Part shown: piece after piece, positions 26,661 to 34,751 of the stretch
Layout of the letters: every line of letters begins with the position of its first letter
How positions within the stretch are numbered: position 1 is the first letter of the stretch
Assembly (NCBI GenBank): GCA_945869855.1
Contig: CAMBQC010000006.1
Location: 1-41,785 of the forward strand
Direction of reading: 5' to 3'
Length of the DNA stretch: 41,785 bases
Origin: Prosthecobacter debontii
GTDB taxonomy: Bacteria > Verrucomicrobiota > Verrucomicrobiia > Verrucomicrobiales > Akkermansiaceae
Notes under the pieces: generated by a model
Told to the model about the DNA's origin: nothing
The model's database searches: none
Seen by the model: only the letters and a program-made list of their open reading frames with translations
Made by a program: the position numbers and the translations under genes

Positions 26661-27293
26661 TCAAGACAACGCTTTCAGTTCCTGAAACGCCTGGTAAGCG
26701 AACATGCCCATGAAAATCGGCAGTAGGATGCTATTTGTCATCATGAAATAGAGCACGCCCACCCCGATGGCGACCGCGATGGAGATCAGAAGCGTAAGCT
26801 TGATGCGGCTCGGGCCGAGTATTGTCTGTAAAAGGCGCCCGCCATCGAGCGGCAGCACAGGTAACAGGTTCAGGATCGCCCAAATAAAGCTGATCGCATA
26901 CAGCACTTTCACGAAATGCGTGGCCTGGGGACTCATGCCGGGGAGCGACTGGGCGAAAAGATAAACCACCGCTCCGAGCACGATCTGCAAGGCCGGCCCC
27001 GCCGCCGTGACGAGGAAAGTCCGCGTCCTGTCCAACGGCGCGCCGCCGCTGTAAGCCGCGTATCCGCCGAAGGCTTGCAACACGATCTCCACCCTTTTCC
27101 CAAAAGCCTTCGCCGTCAGTGCATGGCCCAGCTCATGCACGAGGATAGAGATGAAGCCTGCGATCAGGAAAAGGAGCAGCAGGAAAAACTGTTCCTTCTC
27201 CCTCACCCGCGTCACGCCCCCGATGAAGGCCAAGGTCAGCCAGAACCACAGCTCCACGCGGATCGGAATTTTAAAGAGAGAAAATTGGATCAT
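26661..27293 (-). CDS. Site-2 protease-type intramembrane metalloprotease (M50), 210 aa
   Basis: The zinc-binding motif H53-E-L-G-H57 sits in a membrane helix (FISILVHELGHALTAKAFG), and the third ligand lies in NLLPVLPLDGGR (D150). These are the two hallmarks of peptidase family M50. Five or so hydrophobic helices account for most of the 210 residues. There is no PDZ or CBS domain, so this is a minimal member resembling the SpoIVFB/YwhC group rather than RseP. Its substrate is unknown. It is convergent with the TauE/SafE gene, and on its upstream side lies the spacer with the malQ remnant. Confidence 0.92.
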   Translation of the reverse strand: MIQFSLFKIPIRVELWFWLTLAFIGGVTRVREKEQFFLLLLFLIAGFISILVHELGHALTAKAFGKRVEIVLQAFGGYAAYSGGAPLDRTRTFLVTAAGPALQIVLGAVVYLFAQSLPGMSPQATHFVKVLYAISFIWAILNLLPVLPLDGGRLLQTILGPSRIKLTLLISIAVAIGVGVLYFMMTNSILLPIFMGMFAYQAFQELKALS

Positions 27294-27466
27294 CAGCCGT
27301 TATTGGTAGGGCAGAAAGTGCCGCCAGGAAACCGCGGCAAATGGGGACAAACTACCGTTGCTCCGATCAAGGCCTGGCGGGGTTCGCTTGCCTCACCTCC
27401 ACGGCTCCTGACAGCGGCGGAAACCAAACCCACCGCGCCCCGAACCGCAACAACAAATCGCGGAAC
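27294..27466. other. Spacer with no recognisable gene
   Basis: About 170 bp between the M50 protease start and the malQ remnant. No credible gene, RNA or terminator is seen. Two stretches look like possible dispersed-repeat sequence: one around GGGGACAAACTACCGTTGCT (27343-27362), and a following block at about 27366-27466. That suspicion rests only on appearance and cannot be tested within this window. Confidence 0.3.
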
Positions 27467-27640
27467 TCACCTCCCCGCATCCGCCACCATGTCGCGGAGT
27501 TTTTCTTTAAAACCCTCCGCGCCGACGAGTTTCCAGATGGGGATTTCCATACGCCACCTCCAATAAACCGGGATGATCGCGGGCATGTTGATGTGCTCGC
27601 CCTCGATGTCCGCGCTGCGTAATTGCCCATCCACAGCGAG
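27467..27640 (-). pseudogene. malQ: C-terminal remnant of 4-alpha-glucanotransferase (malQ, GH77, DPE2-like)
   Basis: On the minus strand 57 codons follow an in-frame TGA (27641-27643) and end at a TGA at 27467. They read LAVDGQLRSADIEGEHINMP, then PVYWRWRMEIPIWKL and EKLRDMVADAGR. This matches the extreme C-terminus of bacterial and plant DPE2-like amylomaltases (pattern ...RINVPANP.HYWR.RMH...L......F...I..L...SGR). The rest of the roughly 500-700-aa enzyme is absent, and the codons before the TGA do not resemble it. It is therefore a decayed tail left by deletion or rearrangement, and no function is expected. The assignment rests on recognising the family pattern by eye. Confidence 0.7.
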
Positions 27641-27752
27641 TCACCTGTCACCGTTCCATAAGCCAACCGGAACGCCCACGTCATGGCCAGAAGCTAGGAC
27701 GCACGTGTGGCAGCCTGCCATTGAAAAATCTCACAACTCGCTATTTTCCCGC

Positions 27753-28526
27753 TCACCGCGTCACGCCACGCTGGGTCTGCTCCACAAAATGGATGAGGTG
27801 CTCGACGTGGAGATTGGATGCCGCTGCGGTGGCTTTAAGGGAACTCACGCCATTGGCCAGAGAAATCTCCTTTTTTAAAAACAGGCGTTTGTAGGCAGAT
27901 TTCAGGTCGCGGATGTCGTCTTCTGAAAAACCGCGGCGCTGTAAGCCGATGAGGTTGAGGCCGCGGGTGAAGGCGGGGTTGCCGTCGATGATCATGAACG
28001 GCGGCACGTCCTGAACAATCTTCGAAAGCCCGCCGATGATCGAATGTTTCCCGATGCGGCAAAACTGGTGTGCGGCGGCGAGACCGGAGACGATGGCATA
28101 GTCCCCGACGATACAGTGCCCTGCGAGGCTGCCGTTGTTGGAAAGGATAATGTGGTCGCCAAGCTGACAATCGTGGGCGACGTGGGAGTAGCACAGAAAA
28201 AGGTTGTGCGAGCCGATGCGGGTCGGCAGCTCCTCATGGGTGCCGCGGTGGATCGTGCAATTCTCACGGAAGACGTTGTCATCGCCCACTTCCAACGCCG
28301 TAGGCTCCCCGATGTATTTCAAGTCCTGGGTTTTCCCGCCAACCACCGCGAAGGGGAAAAATTCGTTGCCTTTCCCAAAGGTGGATGTGCCTTCGATGAC
28401 CACGTGCGAGTGAAGCACACAGTCGTTGCCGAGGGTGACGTTCGCACCGATAATGCAATACGGGCCGACGCGGACATTCCTGCCGAGTTCAGCTTTCGGT
28501 GAAATGATGGCGGTGGGGTGGATCAC
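27753..28526 (-). CDS. lpxA: UDP-N-acetylglucosamine acyltransferase LpxA
   Basis: Catalyses the first step of lipid A synthesis: transfer of a 3-hydroxyacyl chain from ACP to the 3-OH of UDP-GlcNAc, in the cytoplasm. The N-terminal 190 residues are a left-handed beta-helix of hexapeptide repeats (IHPTAIISPKAELGRNVRVG, VTLGNDCVLHS). The catalytic His is H118 in the SHVAHDCQLGDH block, equivalent to E. coli H125, and GGKTQDLKY is also diagnostic. The C-terminal helical part is present (LQRRGFSEDDIRDLKSAYK). The length of 257 aa is standard. Here lpxA stands alone, without lpxD, fabZ or lpxB beside it. Its start faces the zinc-ribbon gene across a 241-bp divergent spacer that should hold both promoters. 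Presence of lpxA shows an LPS-bearing outer membrane. Confidence 0.96.
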   Translation of the reverse strand: MIHPTAIISPKAELGRNVRVGPYCIIGANVTLGNDCVLHSHVVIEGTSTFGKGNEFFPFAVVGGKTQDLKYIGEPTALEVGDDNVFRENCTIHRGTHEELPTRIGSHNLFLCYSHVAHDCQLGDHIILSNNGSLAGHCIVGDYAIVSGLAAAHQFCRIGKHSIIGGLSKIVQDVPPFMIIDGNPAFTRGLNLIGLQRRGFSEDDIRDLKSAYKRLFLKKEISLANGVSSLKATAAASNLHVEHLIHFVEQTQRGVTR

Positions 28527-28767
28527 CGGATAAGTTTCAACCTTTGCATCCCGGTGTGACGAGCGAATTTTCAGGCACGGTTTTTATCACACATAAGGCT
28601 CCGTCCGGGTGCGCGAAGATTCGGGAATGGCGGCTGATGACTCTACGCCCCGGTTCGCCCGGGATCATAGCCTACCTTGGCATCTCTGATACCTGCCGAA
28701 TAAATCGAGTAGATTCCTGTCCAGGGTTGCCATACCCATGCAGTTGACTCATGTTGAATTCTATCAG

Positions 28768-30363
28768 ATGTCTGACGCCACCGAATCAACCGATACCCTA
28801 ATCATCCGTTGCCCCTCCTGCCGCCAGCGTTTTTCTGTGGACGGTAGTCTTAGGAGCCGAATGGTCGAGTGCGGGGCCTGCGATTCACGCTTCCGCATCA
28901 ACGAAGAGGTGATCCTACGTTCCAAAAAATTCTATCCAGGTGAACGTCAAGCACCAGAGCTGACGCGTTTCCAAAAGGTTCCTTTTTCCGTAGCCGCTCC
29001 AGAAGGCCTACAGACTATACGCTACACGGATTTCGACCACCATGACCAACTTGAACCCGCTTCCCCTCAGCGAATCATCGGTGCCATCATCGGTGTCGGG
29101 GTAATGGTCGTCATCACACTTATGTTTATTTTCGCCAGTGGGTCGGGCGGATCGATGAGTGCCATGCCGCTCGAAAACAAACTTATCTTGGGGGGGTTCA
29201 TTTCTGCTATCGGCATATTCCTTCTCATCAACGCAAATCCTAGGGCGCGAATGAAAGCTGGAGGAGTTGGCATCCTTATGGCGGCCGGTATGCTAACTGT
29301 GCCTTTTTTCGTAAAAGGTCCGGAAGCTACACTCGCCGTCCACAGTAAATTACCCACTTATGCCGACCCAAAGGACCCTATTTTCTCCGCCGAGAATGCA
29401 GATAGTCCACTCGCCGCGCTGAGGAATCGATTCTCGACAAATCCGCTCGAGGACGCACAAAAGCGCCTTAAAAGCTCAGGTAGCGACAAAAACGCTTACG
29501 GAATTTTCCTCACCGACCTTCTGCAACGGAACATCTATACGGTGAGAGATTTTCTAATTCGTGAAACGCTGGCTGGGTCCTCATCTCACCCTTATCCCCG
29601 CGACAACGGCGATTACCTGATGGTGCTGACGGATATTTCCCTGAGCTTCACGGAAGTCGTAGAAATAGCCTCCCGTCTCGGCACCACTAAGGAAATCCAT
29701 CCAGAGATCGGGATCATTGTGATCAGCGTGGATAACGACCAGTTTCTCGACAGCGCGGCGGACAAAATAAACAACCAAAAAGATCCCGAATTCTATACGT
29801 TAAACCAAAGAGAACTTGGCAGCGTGGATTTGGCTCGCGTGAAACGTGCAGTCGAACGCTTGGCCACCGCGGAACCCTCCATCTACCGCGAAGATATCAG
29901 CGACCTGCTTCTCAAACTCATGGAGAAGCCGGGGATCCGTTTCCACGATGAACTCTCTAAAGCCCTGCTCGTCTGGCTTGAGGATCCCGGCTCAGCAGGT
30001 GAGGCGTGTTTGAAAGTGCTCCAGGGACAGATCGCTGCCGATGAGCCGGTTTCCGAAAACCTCGTGATCCTTTTGTTGAAAGGAAACAATTCAGCTGCTA
30101 TCCCCTCCATACACGCACTTTGGCTGGCCGATCCGTCAATCTGGGAGCGCCATTATGCCATGTGCGGTTCCGCGATAGAACCGAACGTCCTAGGATATCT
30201 CAACTCTGAAAAAGCTCCTTTGCGCCGCTCAGCGATCAAACTGCTCGAGCAGGTGGGTACTCCCTCCAGCCTCCCCTCTCTCGGGCAGCTTACAGAATCG
30301 CCGGACACAGAGATACGAGTGCTAGCGGAGCGCGCTATCAAGGCCATCAACAGGCGCAGATAG
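28768..30363 (+). CDS. Zinc-ribbon, membrane and HEAT-repeat protein of unknown function (531 aa)
   Basis: ATG 28768 (MSDATESTD) is preferred over the in-frame ATG at 28738; neither has a Shine-Dalgarno sequence. Cys15-x2-Cys18 and Cys35-x2-Cys38 (RCPSCRQRF, ECGACDSRF) form an N-terminal zinc ribbon of the MJ0042 type. Three membrane helices follow (IIGAIIGVGVMVVITLMFIF, ILGGFISAIGIFLLIN, GGVGILMAAGMLTVPFF). A soluble region of about 330 residues comes next, and the C-terminus has HEAT-like repeats (RRSAIKLLEQVGTPSSLPSL, DTEIRVLAERAIKAI). No catalytic motif is seen. Base composition is noticeably less GC-rich and codon choice more mixed than in the flanking genes. A role in membrane-associated regulation or assembly is possible but unproven. 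Confidence 0.85.
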   Translation: MSDATESTDTLIIRCPSCRQRFSVDGSLRSRMVECGACDSRFRINEEVILRSKKFYPGERQAPELTRFQKVPFSVAAPEGLQTIRYTDFDHHDQLEPASPQRIIGAIIGVGVMVVITLMFIFASGSGGSMSAMPLENKLILGGFISAIGIFLLINANPRARMKAGGVGILMAAGMLTVPFFVKGPEATLAVHSKLPTYADPKDPIFSAENADSPLAALRNRFSTNPLEDAQKRLKSSGSDKNAYGIFLTDLLQRNIYTVRDFLIRETLAGSSSHPYPRDNGDYLMVLTDISLSFTEVVEIASRLGTTKEIHPEIGIIVISVDNDQFLDSAADKINNQKDPEFYTLNQRELGSVDLARVKRAVERLATAEPSIYREDISDLLLKLMEKPGIRFHDELSKALLVWLEDPGSAGEACLKVLQGQIAADEPVSENLVILLLKGNNSAAIPSIHALWLADPSIWERHYAMCGSAIEPNVLGYLNSEKAPLRRSAIKLLEQVGTPSSLPSLGQLTESPDTEIRVLAERAIKAINRRR

Positions 30364-30468
30364 CGAATCACAGGCTTACCGCATTCACCAACCCTTTCTC
30401 CCTTGCGCCCAGTCACGCAAACCGCTTTCTTGCTTCCAACCCGAGTCAATCACCCTCTTTACACGATC

Positions 30469-31599
30469 ATGTCAGAATATGCACGCGGCCTCGAAGGGGT
30501 CATCGCCAACGAATCCTCGCTCAGCAACGTCATCGGTGATGTCGGCGAACTCAGCTACGTCGGTTACCACATTGATGATCTCGTAGCTCATTGCAGCTAC
30601 GAGGAAATCGTCTTCCTACTCCACCAAAACCGCCTGCCGAAGAAGGCCGAGCTGCACACTTTCGAAAACGAGCTCCGCTCCGAGCGCGCGCTGCCCGCAC
30701 CGGTCATCGAGTTCCTGAAACACGCGCCCAAGGATGGCTCCCCGATGGACGTCCTCCGCACCGCCGTATCCATGCTCGGCATGTATGACCATCGTGCGAA
30801 AATCGGCGAGCCGGACATCTCTGCCAACGCCGCGATCGCGCTCTCGCTCTGCGCGAAGTCCGCTACCATTGTCGCCGCCTTCCACCGCTTTCGCAACGGC
30901 CTCGAGCTCCCGCCCATCCGCGAGGATCTCACCGAAGCACAACATTTCCTCTACCTTATCACCGGCGAAGTCCCCACCGACACAGCGGCCCGCGTGCTGG
31001 ATGTCGCCTTGATACTCCACGCGGATCATGGCATGAACGCTTCCACTTTCTCCGCCCGCGTCACCGTCGCGACTTTGTCGGATATGTATTCCGCGATCAC
31101 CGCCGCCATCGGTACCCTCAAGGGACCGCTTCACGGCGGCGCGAACGAAGGCGTGATCCACATGCTCCAAGATATCGGCAAGCTAGAAAACGTGGATGCG
31201 TGGGTAGAAGGCAAACTGGAGCGAAAAGAGAAGATCATGGGCATCGGCCACCGCGTTTACAAAGTGCTCGACCCCCGCGCCCCTCACCTCCGCAGACTCG
31301 CAACCAAACTGACCGAGGAACTCGGCGAGCCGAAATGGCTCAAGATGTCCGAGCGTATTGCAGAGATCATGCGCGAGCGCAAAGGCCTCGAGGCAAACGT
31401 CGATTTCTACTCCGCCACGGTGTATTACTCGCTCGGCATCCCCACTGATCTTTTCACCCCGATCTTCGCGATCTCCCGCACCTCCGGGTGGACGGCACAC
31501 GTCCTCGAACAGCTCCGCGATAACCGCCTCTACCGCCCGCTCACTCTCTACACCGGCCCGAAAACCCTCAGCCCGGTTCCTCCCATCGAATCGCGCTAA
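30469..31599 (+). CDS. gltA: Citrate synthase (type II/methylcitrate synthase family), 376 aa
   Basis: Condenses acetyl-CoA (or propionyl-CoA) with oxaloacetate at the entry to the TCA or methylcitrate cycle. The catalytic triad is visible: H222 in GPLHGGANEG, H261 in GIGHRVYK and D312 in NVDFYSATVY. LILHADHGMNASTF is the conserved substrate-side segment. At 376 aa it is the short form found in many Gram-positives and archaea (CitA/CitZ size), without the N-terminal extension of E. coli GltA, so a methylcitrate synthase role cannot be excluded. ATG 30469 is chosen because upstream codons do not resemble the family. A small lipoprotein gene begins 9 nt after its stop, suggesting co-transcription. 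Confidence 0.95.
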   Translation: MSEYARGLEGVIANESSLSNVIGDVGELSYVGYHIDDLVAHCSYEEIVFLLHQNRLPKKAELHTFENELRSERALPAPVIEFLKHAPKDGSPMDVLRTAVSMLGMYDHRAKIGEPDISANAAIALSLCAKSATIVAAFHRFRNGLELPPIREDLTEAQHFLYLITGEVPTDTAARVLDVALILHADHGMNASTFSARVTVATLSDMYSAITAAIGTLKGPLHGGANEGVIHMLQDIGKLENVDAWVEGKLERKEKIMGIGHRVYKVLDPRAPHLRRLATKLTEELGEPKWLKMSERIAEIMRERKGLEANVDFYSATVYYSLGIPTDLFTPIFAISRTSGWTAHVLEQLRDNRLYRPLTLYTGPKTLSPVPPIESR

Positions 31600-31608
31600 A
31601 CACGACCC

Positions 31609-31863
31609 GTGAAAAACCCAACTATCCTACTGGTCGCAATTGCTCTCGCTTCCTGCGTGCCACCAAAGGCTGGCGTAATTGCAGAGGTTCCGACAAAGCC
31701 GGTCGTCATCGCTCCCGCCGCGCCGGAAAAACCCGCAATCGCCGATGACGGTCTGCGCCTGCCTGACATGCTAACGCTTCCCGACGACACGCAGCTCCGC
31801 TCCACAGCCCCCTTGGATAAGGAAGGCGATGCCACCATCATCGCCCGCCCGCCTACCGAATAA
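31609..31863 (+). CDS. Small putative lipoprotein (84 aa)
   Basis: GTG start at 31609, 9 nt after the citrate synthase stop. The N-terminus (MKNPTILLVAIALASC) is a lipoprotein signal with lipobox LASC, predicting a mature protein of about 69 aa anchored by Cys. The rest is Pro/Ala-rich (VVIAPAAPEKPAIADDG) and then acidic (LRLPDMLTLPDDTQL), with no known domain. Its neighbour is metabolic, so context says little. Reality is supported by the lipobox, the position and the absence of a competing frame. Confidence 0.65.
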   Translation: MKNPTILLVAIALASCVPPKAGVIAEVPTKPVVIAPAAPEKPAIADDGLRLPDMLTLPDDTQLRSTAPLDKEGDATIIARPPTE

Positions 31864-32077
31864 ATCCACATTCGGACCCTGCTGTGGCGGATTTTAGGAT
31901 AAAATCAATCTACGTGTGGCTAGAGGCAGAGCCCGCCGCTTAACGATCTGAGGCTAAGCTGGCACAGGCTTTTTTATTACGCGGTCTGACAAAGCGGGTC
32001 AAAACCACGGTAGCGTAGACCGCCAAATTCACAGATGGACATGCCGGCTATCGCGAGTATCTATCACTGTTAAAATT

Positions 32078-33439
32078 ATGGATCACTCGCAAATTACACG
32101 CCGTGGTTTTCTCCGTGGATTCGGAGCCGCACTATCTCTACCTGCGTTCGAATCCTTTCGCCCGCTGTTGGCGGCCTCGGCGGCGGCACGGGCAATCGGC
32201 ACCACAGCCAACGGTGCCCCGTTACGGATGGCCTACCTTTACATCCCCAACGGCGTGAACCTCCACCATTGGCGTCCAAGCGGAACCGCTTCTTCCTACA
32301 AGATGGGCTCTTCCTTCACATCAATGGAGAAACACCGCGAGGATTTCCAGATTTTCACCGGCTTTGAGCAGAAGAACGCCACCAACGGCGGCGATGGCCC
32401 GGGCGACCACGCACGGGGCACCGCCGCCTTCCTCACTAGTGCTCGCCCCCGCAAAACCTCCGGCTCCGATATCCAGCTTGGCATCTCTGCCGATCAGGTG
32501 GCCGCGAACGCCGTTGCCGCCCAAACCCGCCTGCCCTCGCTGGAGCTTTCCACAGATGGCGTCCGCAAATCCGGCAACTGCGATTCCGGTTACTCCTGCG
32601 CCTACCAGTTCAATCTCTCCTGGCGCTCCGAGAACCAACCGATGACACCAGAATCCAATCCCCGCGCGGTCTTCGAACGCCTTTTCGCTACGGGCTCCTC
32701 CGGCGAACGCGCGACATCCCTTGGCCAACGCCTCGCTTCCAAAAAATCCGTCCTCGATTTCATCCAAAGCGACGCAAAAGCCCTGCACCGCCACCTCGGG
32801 CGTACGGACCGCCGGAAGCTCGACGAATACCTCACCGGCGTCCGCGAGATCGAGAAACAGATCGAGAAAGCCGAGGCTATCGGCATCCCGGCCGATCCCG
32901 GCGTGGCCGCGCCTGCAGGCCAGCCCGATTCTTTCCAAGATCACCTGCGCCTCATGTTCGATATGATGGTGCTCGCTTTTCAAACCGACACCACCCGCGT
33001 CTCCAGCTTCCTGATGGCCCATGACGGCTCGAACCGCTCGTTCTCGGAGATCGGGGTCAACGAAGGCCATCACAGCATTTCCCACCACCAGGGCAATCAG
33101 GACAACTTAGCTAAGCTCGCGAAAATCGACACCTTCTACCTAGAGCAACTCTCCTACTTTCTTGACAAACTAAAGACCACCGAGGATGTGGACGGCAAAT
33201 CCTTACTCCACAATTCCATGATCGTCTACGGCGGTTGTATTTCCGACGGCAACCGTCACAACCACGACGACCTCCCCATCCTCCTCGCCGGCAACGGCGG
33301 CGGAGCCCTCAAGCCCGGCCGCCACGTCGATCTTGGCGAGAATGTACCGCTCTCGAACCTTTACTTGCGCATGCTGGAGGAGTTCGGCGTGAATGAAAAA
33401 CGCTTCGGCGACTCCACCGGATCCCTGCGGAAAGCCTAA
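32078..33439 (+). CDS. DUF1552 protein with Tat signal (453 aa)
   Basis: The N-terminus TRRGFLRGFGAALSLPAF is a twin-arginine signal, so the protein is probably exported folded. The body matches the DUF1552 (HXXSHH) family: LRMAYLYIPNGVNLHHW near the start, and EGHHSISHHQGNQDNLAK carrying the His motif that names the family, followed by VYGGCISDGNRHNHDDLPI. The family is abundant in Planctomycetota and Verrucomicrobiota and has no established biochemical activity. It is usually encoded beside a large cytochrome-containing DUF1592/DUF1588/DUF1585 protein, which is absent here. Upstream lies a 214-bp spacer without an obvious promoter beyond an AT-rich stretch touching the ATG. Metal binding by the His cluster is an inference. 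Confidence 0.93.
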   Translation: MDHSQITRRGFLRGFGAALSLPAFESFRPLLAASAAARAIGTTANGAPLRMAYLYIPNGVNLHHWRPSGTASSYKMGSSFTSMEKHREDFQIFTGFEQKNATNGGDGPGDHARGTAAFLTSARPRKTSGSDIQLGISADQVAANAVAAQTRLPSLELSTDGVRKSGNCDSGYSCAYQFNLSWRSENQPMTPESNPRAVFERLFATGSSGERATSLGQRLASKKSVLDFIQSDAKALHRHLGRTDRRKLDEYLTGVREIEKQIEKAEAIGIPADPGVAAPAGQPDSFQDHLRLMFDMMVLAFQTDTTRVSSFLMAHDGSNRSFSEIGVNEGHHSISHHQGNQDNLAKLAKIDTFYLEQLSYFLDKLKTTEDVDGKSLLHNSMIVYGGCISDGNRHNHDDLPILLAGNGGGALKPGRHVDLGENVPLSNLYLRMLEEFGVNEKRFGDSTGSLRKA

Positions 33440-33508
33440 AACGACCAGCTTTCTCAAAATTTCACCACTTGTGAATTGTCGTGAGATCGTTTATCCGTGC
33501 CGTGCGCA

Positions 33509-33541
33509 AGGCGAATCCTTCGCCTAACTGCACCCTTGCAG
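33509..33541. other. Two adjacent small hairpins upstream of the desaturase
   Basis: AGGCGAA-TCC-TTCGCCT (33509-33525) and CTGCA-CCCT-TGCAG (33528-33541) are perfect stems 2 nt apart, 28 bp before the desaturase ATG. No T-run follows. They could be leader structures, a weak terminator of the DUF1552 gene, or chance. Confidence 0.3.
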
Positions 33542-33569
33542 GTAATGTAATCCAAGCTAACCAATACTT

Positions 33570-34691
33570 ATGTTCCGAATCCCCTTAGACCGCGTGAACT
33601 GGATCACCTCCAGCTTCCTCATCGGCACCGCACTCATCGCCCTTATCGGCGCGCCCATCTACCTGTTCAACCACGGCATCGATTGGTTCCAGTTCGGGAT
33701 GTTCTTCTTCTACCTCTGCGCCACGATGATGAGCATCACCGTCGGCTACCACAGGCTCTTCTCCCACCTCTCCTTCAAGGCGAAGACCCCGGTGAAATTC
33801 TTCACACTCATCTTCGGCGCCTGCGCGTTCGAGAATTCCTGCCTCAACTGGTCTTCCGACCATCGCCGCCACCACAAGCACGTCGATCATGACGAAGATC
33901 CCTACGACATCTCCAAGGGCTTTTTCTGGGCACACATCGGCTGGCTCCTTTTCAAGCTCAACCCCGAGACTCCCGTGGATAACGTCGGCGACCTCCGCAA
34001 GGACAAGCTCGTGATGTGGCAGCACAGATACACCCATTGGATCGCCCTTGTTGTGGGCCTCATCGTCCCTTCCGCCCTCGGCTACGGCTACAACTCCCTG
34101 ATGGGACTCGACCCGATGGTCGGAGCGCTCGGTGGTTTCCTCATCGCCGGCGTCACCCGCATCGTGATCGCGCAGCATTGCACGTTTTTCATCAACTCGC
34201 TCTGCCACACCGTCGGCAAACAGCCCTACTCCACCAAGCATTCCGCCCGCGACAGCGCGATCATGGCCTTCCTCACTTTCGGCGAGGGCTACCACAACTA
34301 CCACCACGAGTTCCAACACGACTACCGCAACGGCGTGAAGCCATGGCAGTGGGATCCCTCGAAATGGACGATCTGGACTCTCTCGAAACTCGGCCTCGTC
34401 GAAGGCCTGCGCCGCGTGCCGGACAGTAAAATCCTCTTGGCGGAAATGGGCGAGGCGAAGCGCCGCGCCGTGGAACGCATCGGCCAAATCGTAGCAACAC
34501 CCGGCTATTGCGAACGCTCTGCGGAAATGCTGCACCAGCTTTCCGAAAAACTCGCGGCGAACTACCACGAACTCGAGCAAGCCGTATCCGACCGAGTCCA
34601 ACTCTCCCGCGCCGCCCTCCAAACCTGGCAGGACGAAACCCGCGCCCTCATGCGCCAAATCTCCCAGCTCGCGAGACTCGCCACCGCGTAA
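33570..34691 (+). CDS. Membrane fatty acid (acyl-CoA/acyl-lipid) delta-9-type desaturase
   Basis: Introduces a cis double bond into acyl chains using a di-iron centre at the cytoplasmic face of the membrane. The three histidine boxes are complete: HRLFSH (61-66), HRRHH (98-102, in WSSDHRRHHKHVD) and HNYHH (242-246, in FGEGYHNYHHEF). Hydrophobic helices occur at about 14-34, 42-58, 155-175 and 184-204. The core, to about residue 290, matches stearoyl-CoA desaturase-like enzymes. About 80 further residues form a helical, probably coiled-coil tail (YHELEQAVSDRVQLSRAAL) that the short bacterial enzymes usually lack. Such enzymes adjust membrane fluidity, often in the cold. The gene ends at a strong terminator shared with the convergent MEKHLA gene. 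Confidence 0.94.
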   Translation: MFRIPLDRVNWITSSFLIGTALIALIGAPIYLFNHGIDWFQFGMFFFYLCATMMSITVGYHRLFSHLSFKAKTPVKFFTLIFGACAFENSCLNWSSDHRRHHKHVDHDEDPYDISKGFFWAHIGWLLFKLNPETPVDNVGDLRKDKLVMWQHRYTHWIALVVGLIVPSALGYGYNSLMGLDPMVGALGGFLIAGVTRIVIAQHCTFFINSLCHTVGKQPYSTKHSARDSAIMAFLTFGEGYHNYHHEFQHDYRNGVKPWQWDPSKWTIWTLSKLGLVEGLRRVPDSKILLAEMGEAKRRAVERIGQIVATPGYCERSAEMLHQLSEKLAANYHELEQAVSDRVQLSRAALQTWQDETRALMRQISQLARLATA

Positions 34692-34714
34692 ACCCGCACC
34701 GGCGAAATTTTCCG

Positions 34715-34742
34715 AAAAGGGGGCTGCAAAGCCTCCTTTTTT
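34715..34742. terminator. Strong rho-independent terminator, GNRA loop, probably bidirectional
   Basis: AAAAGGGGGCT pairs over 11 bp with AGCCTCCTTTT (one G-T pair) around a GCAA tetraloop, followed by further Ts. It sits between the stops of two convergent genes (desaturase on plus, MEKHLA protein on minus), and the A-run on the other side gives a T-run on the minus strand as well. Confidence 0.88.
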
Positions 34743-34751
34743 GTGATCCAG

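Noticed and set aside
27341-27684. Small open frames on both strands in the malQ remnant spacer
   Set aside because: They are out of frame with the recognisable GH77 remnant and have no family resemblance.
31864-32077. Possible tRNA or terminator in the spacer before the DUF1552 gene
   Set aside because: No cloverleaf could be drawn, and the AAGC...GCTTTTTT hairpin has only a 4-bp stem.
33585-34658. Minus-strand open frame (357 codons) opposite the desaturase
   Set aside because: Rich in Val/Glu/Asp and His from the antisense of the His boxes; the plus frame has three perfect catalytic motifs.
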